In this document: positions 6,806 to 10,598 of the stretch, in pieces
Numbering within the stretch: the stretch's first letter is position 1
Layout: the number at the start of each line of letters is the position of its first letter
From: Spirochaetales bacterium
GTDB taxonomy: Bacteria; Spirochaetota; Spirochaetia; JAGLYY01
Length of the DNA: 10,598 nt
Assembly: GCA_023131935.1 (NCBI GenBank)
Contig: JAGLYY010000367.1
Span: forward strand, 1 to 10,598
Reading direction: 5' to 3'
Made by a program: the position numbers and the translations under genes
The notes under the pieces: generated by a model
Told to the model about the DNA's origin: nothing
The model's database searches: none
What the model saw: the letters and a program-made list of their open reading frames with translations, nothing else

Positions 6806-8034
6806 CACAATTCAAGTTTAGGGGGAGTTGCTCCCCCTTCCCATAAGTCGGCATCCTCGAGGGTAAACTGTCTTCCATAGATGAAGTCGAAGAGAAATCT
6901 GAAATCTTCCGGTTGAATATCAAGAAATTGTAAACCGTAATAGGTCATTTTTGGTCCTTCAAACTTTCTCATAATCCTAGATTCTATAGTCAAAGATCTA
7001 TCACCAATCCGCATCTGTACTGATAAATCGGTATATAGCATAACCAGGTCATTCAGTTTCTCTGAAGGATGGCCAAAAAGCATCCCTGAGGCACTTAAAT
7101 CAATAATCGTTGGGTTGTACTCTTCAGGAGGAACTTCTTCCTCGAAATATCCATTTAACTTCAAAGAGTACGCCAGGATTTTCGAAAACTCTTTTACTTT
7201 CCTGACATGATCAACTGTTATTAATAGAGAAGGATTGGTAGATAACAATCTGATATATCCAACTGTGTACTCATGATAGAGAATGGGACAGAACACCTCA
7301 CTCTGTATCCCCAGAGCTTGCCGGTCTTTAAGATATTCCGGCAGTTTGTCCTGTGTAAGCTCAAATTCATCATCAAAGAAACTGCCCCTCGTTATAATAC
7401 TCAATCCCATGGGATCTTCCGGCAGTCCCTTAAGAACTGATGGCAGATAGAGAATCCTGCCGGTTCTGGCTACAAGCTTTTCCTCAACAGTTTCAGGTTT
7501 TTGTTCCCTGAACATTTTAATTTCATTGGCAGTGCAGAAGCTGTTAACAGAGTTTCTGAACGCGTCAATGAGATCTGCAAGCTCCTCGGAATTGAAGGTT
7601 TTTGAAGCCTGGGGTATTTCTACCGGATCGTATTCTTCGCTTTTTGGAAAATCCAGCTGGACCCTTTCTTCCTCAATGACGAAGCTTATAACAGCTCCCC
7701 CGGGTGAAGGTATCCGTTCATACTTCCGTTGAAGTTTTTTATAAACAGCATCCGGGATAGTTAAAACTAATTCGTTATCATTGATTTCCTCAATGGTACT
7801 GATAAAAGTCATTACCTGTTCATAGTAAGTAAAAAATATCCGAACCTCTTCACCCTGATGAAACTGACTAAAGTCTCCACCTCCAGGAACGCCGATAGTT
7901 AAAACATCATTTGCCAGAGCAAGAACTTTTCCAGATCCCTCTCTTTTATCGCCATGAATCCCAATAGCCATTCCTTTCTCAAAAAGGGCGTTGAGTATGA
8001 ATTCTTTTTCAATTCTGCTGATTGGTGTTCCCAT
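6805..8034 (-). CDS. DUF1577-like PilZ protein with YcgR-type N-terminus and GAF-like insert
   Basis: This 409-residue protein has no signal peptide or membrane segment. Residues about 30-100 form a beta-rich domain like the YcgR N-terminal domain (PilZN). It ends at a PilZ-style RxxxR motif, RKYER, residues 103-107. Residues about 150-295 look like a GAF-type domain (GLSIITRG, FCPILYHEYTVGYIRL, then a helix). The second PilZ signature, DLSASG, is at 312-317, followed by strands ending YYGLQFLDI. The two halves of the c-di-GMP site are therefore about 205 residues apart rather than the usual 20-30. The layout fits the spirochaete DUF1577 family as I recall it. Function is probably c-di-GMP reading, but this is unproven. 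ATG at 8034 follows AGGAGG (8045-8050), which overlaps the stop of the upstream lipoprotein gene 14 bases away, so the two are one operon. Confidence 0.85.
   Translation of the reverse strand: MGTPISRIEKEFILNALFEKGMAIGIHGDKREGSGKVLALANDVLTIGVPGGGDFSQFHQGEEVRIFFTYYEQVMTFISTIEEINDNELVLTIPDAVYKKLQRKYERIPSPGGAVISFVIEEERVQLDFPKSEEYDPVEIPQASKTFNSEELADLIDAFRNSVNSFCTANEIKMFREQKPETVEEKLVARTGRILYLPSVLKGLPEDPMGLSIITRGSFFDDEFELTQDKLPEYLKDRQALGIQSEVFCPILYHEYTVGYIRLLSTNPSLLITVDHVRKVKEFSKILAYSLKLNGYFEEEVPPEEYNPTIIDLSASGMLFGHPSEKLNDLVMLYTDLSVQMRIGDRSLTIESRIMRKFEGPKMTYYGLQFLDIQPEDFRFLFDFIYGRQFTLEDADLWEGGATPPKLEL
6821..6837 (-). other. Short GC-rich inverted repeat at the end of the PilZ gene
   Basis: GGGGGAG and CTCCCCC form a 7-bp perfect inverted repeat with a three-base loop inside the last codons of the convergent PilZ gene (Gly-Ala-Thr-Pro-Pro). 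No T-run follows directly. It may slow ribosomes or RNA polymerase, or protect the 3' end of the message, but it may also be a by-product of codon choice. Confidence 0.4.
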
Positions 8035-8048
8035 TCGTTAACCCCCTC

Positions 8049-8729
8049 CTAATAGAAAAACCATTGGAAAGATTCCGGTTCAAAGGGTTCTTTACTACCA
8101 TTATATGGTTTTGAAAGACTTTGGAAATCCCCCTGAATATCGGTTACATACCAACCCGCTTCAGGCATTTCAATAAATGAGAGGAAAACCTCCCCTGCCA
8201 TTTTCCCTTTACCGGTCATCCCCCGGAAAAGAACGCGGGCTTTATCTCCGGAAACATCGGGAATGGTAAACCGTATGATTTCAGGGATCTGATGATTCCG
8301 AATGTGATAGGAAAGGGTCCTTTCCAAATAATCCTGCCATTCAGGGGCCACGGTTACACGGTTATTTTTCAAACCATCGAAAAAATGTAGAAGAGTATCA
8401 ATGATCTCCTCTTTCTGAATATCGAGGATTCCATGAGACAATTCACCTATAACAGTATCAAAAACCGGAACCAATTTGCTATCCCGTAATGGAAGGAAAG
8501 ACTCCTTACCTCCGGAGGGAAGAACCTTAGCCTCATCCTTGCCTTTCTCCTCTCCAGTGGCTGGTACGGAAAAGACAATTCGGTCACCGGTAGATTCAGG
8601 CTGAACCCTGGTTCCGGTTTGTTCAGTTTTTTCAGGAGGAGGCAATTCCGGCGCGGTTTTTTTCTCGCAGGAGAAAAAAAAGCCGAAACATAAAAAGAAT
8701 CCCACTAACAGGGTAGAAAAGCTTTTCAT
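8049..8729 (-). CDS. Predicted lipoprotein of unknown function
   Basis: This 226-residue protein starts with a clear lipoprotein signal: MKSFSTLLVGFF, a very hydrophobic stretch, then lipobox FFFSC with Cys21 as the lipidation site. Next is a low-complexity proline/glutamate/threonine linker, residues about 22-80, of the type that tethers a domain to the membrane. Residues about 85-226 form a mixed alpha/beta domain ending in WFFY, with a W-x-V-T-D-I-Q-G-D strand near 192-200. I do not recognise the domain, and no catalytic motif is apparent. It is the first gene of a minus-strand operon with the DUF1577-like PilZ gene, which suggests related work, perhaps an envelope sensor or partner. There is no Shine-Dalgarno before ATG 8729, and the signal peptide fixes this start. 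A possible promoter lies so close that the message may be leaderless. AAGCTT on either side of the start codon could form a 6-bp hairpin. Confidence 0.85.
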   Translation of the reverse strand: MKSFSTLLVGFFLCFGFFFSCEKKTAPELPPPEKTEQTGTRVQPESTGDRIVFSVPATGEEKGKDEAKVLPSGGKESFLPLRDSKLVPVFDTVIGELSHGILDIQKEEIIDTLLHFFDGLKNNRVTVAPEWQDYLERTLSYHIRNHQIPEIIRFTIPDVSGDKARVLFRGMTGKGKMAGEVFLSFIEMPEAGWYVTDIQGDFQSLSKPYNGSKEPFEPESFQWFFY

Positions 8730-8737
8730 ATAAGCTT

Positions 8738-8766
8738 GTTGTACCAGATCACACCACTTTCGTCAA
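8738..8766 (-). promoter_or_regulatory. Possible sigma-70 promoter for the lipoprotein-PilZ operon
   Basis: Read on the minus strand, TTGACG (8766-8761, 5 of 6 matches) and TACAAC (8743-8738, 4 of 6) are separated by 17 bases. The expected start of transcription is at 8731-8729, at or within two bases of the ATG at 8729. This would give a leaderless message and agrees with the lack of a Shine-Dalgarno. Confidence 0.45.
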
Positions 8767-8814
8767 ACTATGGACAGTTCAAAAAACTTGGGCTACTATG
8801 AAAATCATTGATTC

Positions 8815-8841
8815 TTATAGACGATTATAGATACTTATAGA
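8815..8841 (+). repeat. Three TTATAGA direct repeats with exact 10-bp period
   Basis: TTATAGA occurs at 8815-8821, 8825-8831 and 8835-8841, so the same face of the helix is presented three times. The array ends eight bases before the Shine-Dalgarno GGAGG of the HD-domain gene. Each copy contains TATAGA, a -10-like hexamer, so the array could also hold the promoter. No good -35 box is spaced from any copy. Confidence 0.7.
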
Positions 8842-8858
8842 CACTCTTGGAGGCTCCC

Positions 8859-10136
8859 TTGACAAATAATGAGAGAATACTAAACCATCTGCAGGTTGAT
8901 TATACAGAACCGATCAGGGACCCCGTATGGCAAAATATCACCTTCTCCAGACCTTTCATGAAAGTTATTCAGCTCGAACCCTTTCAGAACCTGGGGGCAA
9001 TCAGACAGTTAGGGCCTACTCATCAGGTATATCCCGGGGCGCTTCATTCAAGATTGAACCATAGCCTTGGAGTATTCCATATGGCAAAAAGGATTATCCA
9101 GGCCCTTCTTTCCCATACCGGAGGTACAGAAGTTTCTTTGGAAGGGGTCAAAGCTTTTTTATGTGCCAGTCTGCTGCACGACCTTGGACATTTCCCCTTT
9201 GCCCATTCTTTAAAAGAACTTCCCTTGAAGGATCATGAGGTTTTAACCGGAGAGTTTATCCTGTCTGAACCTTTGAAAGGAACAATCCGGGATTCACTCG
9301 GAGTCCGTCCCGAAACCGTAGCGGCAATTGTCGATGATTCGCTTCCGAAAGAAAAGGCTCCTGAAATCCTTTTCTTTCGGAAGCTGCTCTCCGGTGTTCT
9401 CGACCCTGACAAACTCGACTATCTTAACAGAGACGCTTTTTTCTGCGGTGTCCCCTACGGAATTCAAGATACCGACTATGCGATCTCAAAGATGCGGCCT
9501 CACACCGGCAACGGTATTGCCCTTGATTTTCAGGGGCTAACGGCCGCGGAAAATATCCTTTTTTCCAAGTACCTTATGTACCGGAGCGTTTATTGGCATA
9601 AAACTGTCCGTATATCCACAGCAATGATTAAGAAGCCTCTGGTTCTTGCCTTTGAGGAGAGTAAAGTCAAACCTGAGGAGCTGTACTGGCTGGATGACAG
9701 TAGTTTTTTCAGAAAATTCACTGAGGACCGGTTCAGAGCTTTCCGGCTTATTCAACTTGTCTTAAGACGAAAGCTCTTCAAATCTGTATTTGAAACCGAT
9801 TTTGATATAACCATTCCTCTGCATAAACGACTCGAAGACCTGAACGAACGTGCCCTCTTGGAACATCGAATTGTTGAAAAGCTCAGCTCCCGAGTGAATA
9901 GATCTATAACCCCCGAATCGGTGATAATAGACATCCCGGAGCCCATCTCTTTCGAAATTGACATCCCTATTCTCAAAGGAGAATCGTCTATTCCTTTTAT
10001 GGAATCGGGGACCCTGTTCGACCGTCCGGTGGTTGAGGGATTTACAAAGACCCTGCGAAAAATAAGGATATTCGTCGAACCGGAAATTACAGAAGCTCTT
10101 GATGACTGGGCGGAGGTACTTCAATGGCTCAAATAA
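8859..10136 (+). CDS. HD-domain phosphohydrolase, dGTPase-like (YwfO/COG1078 type)
   Basis: This 425-residue protein belongs to the HD superfamily of metal-dependent phosphohydrolases related to dGTPases. Near residues 61-71 is the conserved ALHSRLNHSLGV, where His68 is the first metal ligand. The HD doublet is His107-Asp108 in LLHDLGHFPFAHSL. The downstream acidic motif is LDPDKLDYLNRD at 181-192, with Asp182 the likely last ligand, followed by FFCGV as in family members that have FTGV. The metal-binding core is complete. B. subtilis YwfO and an Enterococcus relative hydrolyse dNTPs to the nucleoside and triphosphate; substrate specificity here is not known. The C-terminal 150 residues have helical and strand content typical of the family. 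The open frame reaches a TTG at 8847, but GGAGG at 8849-8853 sits five bases before TTG 8859, so TTG 8859 (MTNNERIL) is the better start. The gene appears to be alone in its transcription unit. Confidence 0.9.
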   Translation: MTNNERILNHLQVDYTEPIRDPVWQNITFSRPFMKVIQLEPFQNLGAIRQLGPTHQVYPGALHSRLNHSLGVFHMAKRIIQALLSHTGGTEVSLEGVKAFLCASLLHDLGHFPFAHSLKELPLKDHEVLTGEFILSEPLKGTIRDSLGVRPETVAAIVDDSLPKEKAPEILFFRKLLSGVLDPDKLDYLNRDAFFCGVPYGIQDTDYAISKMRPHTGNGIALDFQGLTAAENILFSKYLMYRSVYWHKTVRISTAMIKKPLVLAFEESKVKPEELYWLDDSSFFRKFTEDRFRAFRLIQLVLRRKLFKSVFETDFDITIPLHKRLEDLNERALLEHRIVEKLSSRVNRSITPESVIIDIPEPISFEIDIPILKGESSIPFMESGTLFDRPVVEGFTKTLRKIRIFVEPEITEALDDWAEVLQWLK

Positions 10137-10240
10137 GACTACAGCGAACCTTTCCGAATTCCAATTAAATTCGTTGAAAATTATCGTCTAATTTGCTTGG
10201 GATTCAGTATTAATTGCGCAAAAAAAGCGATTCCATGCAC

Positions 10241-10585
10241 TTATCCTTTATAAAGAAACAGGCTACAATTCAGGATCGTATAAAGGCAGTTCGATTGTGT
10301 TATTGGCTCGAACAGGACATTAAAGTTTTGATAGGCACCTTTACTTTCTCCGTGGGTTGCCTGGGTGTCCACCCTGATGTCTTTAATTCCCGGTTCTACC
10401 GCAAATTCTTTTTTGTCTCCCGAAACCAGAAGTTCATTGCCCAAAAGATCAGCGCCCCAGGTATCGGAAGAAGAATCGGTACAGTAAATGGCATATATGT
10501 GCTCTGAGCTGAAATTTTTAACCAACAAATAGCTATTTTCTTCCGAAAGAGGGTCTTCGCATGACGCGAGAATAAAGAGTAACCA
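10241..10585 (-). CDS. Small lipoprotein-like protein with SSSDTWG...DLLG domain; start unresolved at window edge
   Basis: The frame encodes a hydrophobic WLLFILASC ending in a lipobox, with the Cys codon at 10561-10559. A domain follows with VKNFSSEHIYAIYCTDSSSD, then TWGADLLGNELLVSG. This pattern, a strand, then SSSDxWGxDLLG, then xLxxG, is one I associate with small spirochaete envelope proteins, function unknown. The last about 20 residues (ITQSNCLYTILN onward) do not fit the pattern and look like an added tail. Reading upstream, an in-frame TAG occurs at 10588-10586, only nine codons before the Cys, and no ATG, GTG or TTG lies between them. The signal peptide is thus cut short: a frameshift or nonsense mutation, an assembly error at the edge, or a start in a rare codon. 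TTG codons at 10528 and 10525 are possible but would give a protein without the signal. I cannot decide whether it is a live gene or a pseudogene. Confidence 0.5.
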   Translation of the reverse strand, partial: WLLFILASCEDPLSEENSYLLVKNFSSEHIYAIYCTDSSSDTWGADLLGNELLVSGDKKEFAVEPGIKDIRVDTQATHGESKGAYQNFNVLFEPITQSNCLYTILNCSLFLYKG

Positions 10586-10598
10586 CTAATATGGGGAC

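Noticed and set aside
8815..8841. TTATAGA repeats as a CRISPR array or replication iterons
   Set aside because: The repeats are 7 bases with 3-base spacers, far too short for CRISPR, and no replication initiator or cas gene is nearby.
10155..10173. CGAATT/AATTCG inverted repeat after the HD-domain gene as a terminator
   Set aside because: The stem is only 6 bp and AT-rich, with no T-run after it. It is too weak to call a terminator.
10214..10507. Plus-strand 97-codon open frame at the right end
   Set aside because: The minus strand carries the SSSDTWG...DLLG domain and lipobox over the same bases. The plus-strand product has no recognisable feature or good ribosome-binding site.

Overview
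The window looks like a chromosomal segment from a spirochaete, probably a free-living relative of Spirochaeta/Treponema. This is inferred from protein style, not from any marker gene: a DUF1577-like PilZ protein, lipoproteins with loose lipoboxes ending in S-C, a C-terminal domain with an SSSDTWG...DLLG motif, and SpoIIE/STAS/HATPase genes next to PilZ genes. Gene density is high and no gene-free stretch exceeds about 130 bases. I see no mobile element, CRISPR array, tRNA or rRNA.

Layout. (1) Bases 40-2886, minus: a 948-residue ATPase with a degenerate cyclase-like N-terminus, a STAND/AAA-type NTPase core and a TPR-like helical C-terminal half. (2) Bases 2948-3803, plus, divergent from gene 1: a small GHKL/HATPase protein overlapping by 14 bases a single-domain PilZ (c-di-GMP receptor) protein. 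(3) Bases 3911-6785, plus, behind a near-consensus sigma-70 promoter: a 7-TM + GAF + SpoIIE/PP2C phosphatase, a STAS anti-sigma-factor-antagonist-like protein, and a second HATPase of RsbW type, closed by a strong intrinsic terminator. (4) Bases 6805-8729, minus, convergent with (3): a lipoprotein gene followed by a DUF1577-like PilZ protein. (5) Bases 8859-10136, plus: an HD-domain phosphohydrolase of the dGTPase-like family. (6) Bases 10241 to about 10585, minus: a lipoprotein-like small gene whose N-terminus is interrupted at the window edge.

How the genes may work together. Genes in block 3 form a textbook partner-switching cassette: a membrane-anchored phosphatase would dephosphorylate the STAS protein, which would then bind the HATPase kinase and free the kinase's target. 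No sigma factor is encoded here, so the output target is not visible. A second HATPase immediately upstream is coupled to a PilZ gene, and a second PilZ protein lies just downstream, so the neighbourhood mixes serine-phosphorylation switching with c-di-GMP reading. Any physical or regulatory link between the two is inference from position only.

Most interesting points for follow-up: the split PilZ motif in the DUF1577-like protein, the partner-switch/PilZ neighbourhood with two HATPases and no sigma factor, the degenerate cyclase/Walker A features of the large ATPase, two genes that may be translated from leaderless mRNAs, three TTATAGA repeats at exact 10-bp spacing before the HD gene, and a C9 tract inside the phosphatase gene.
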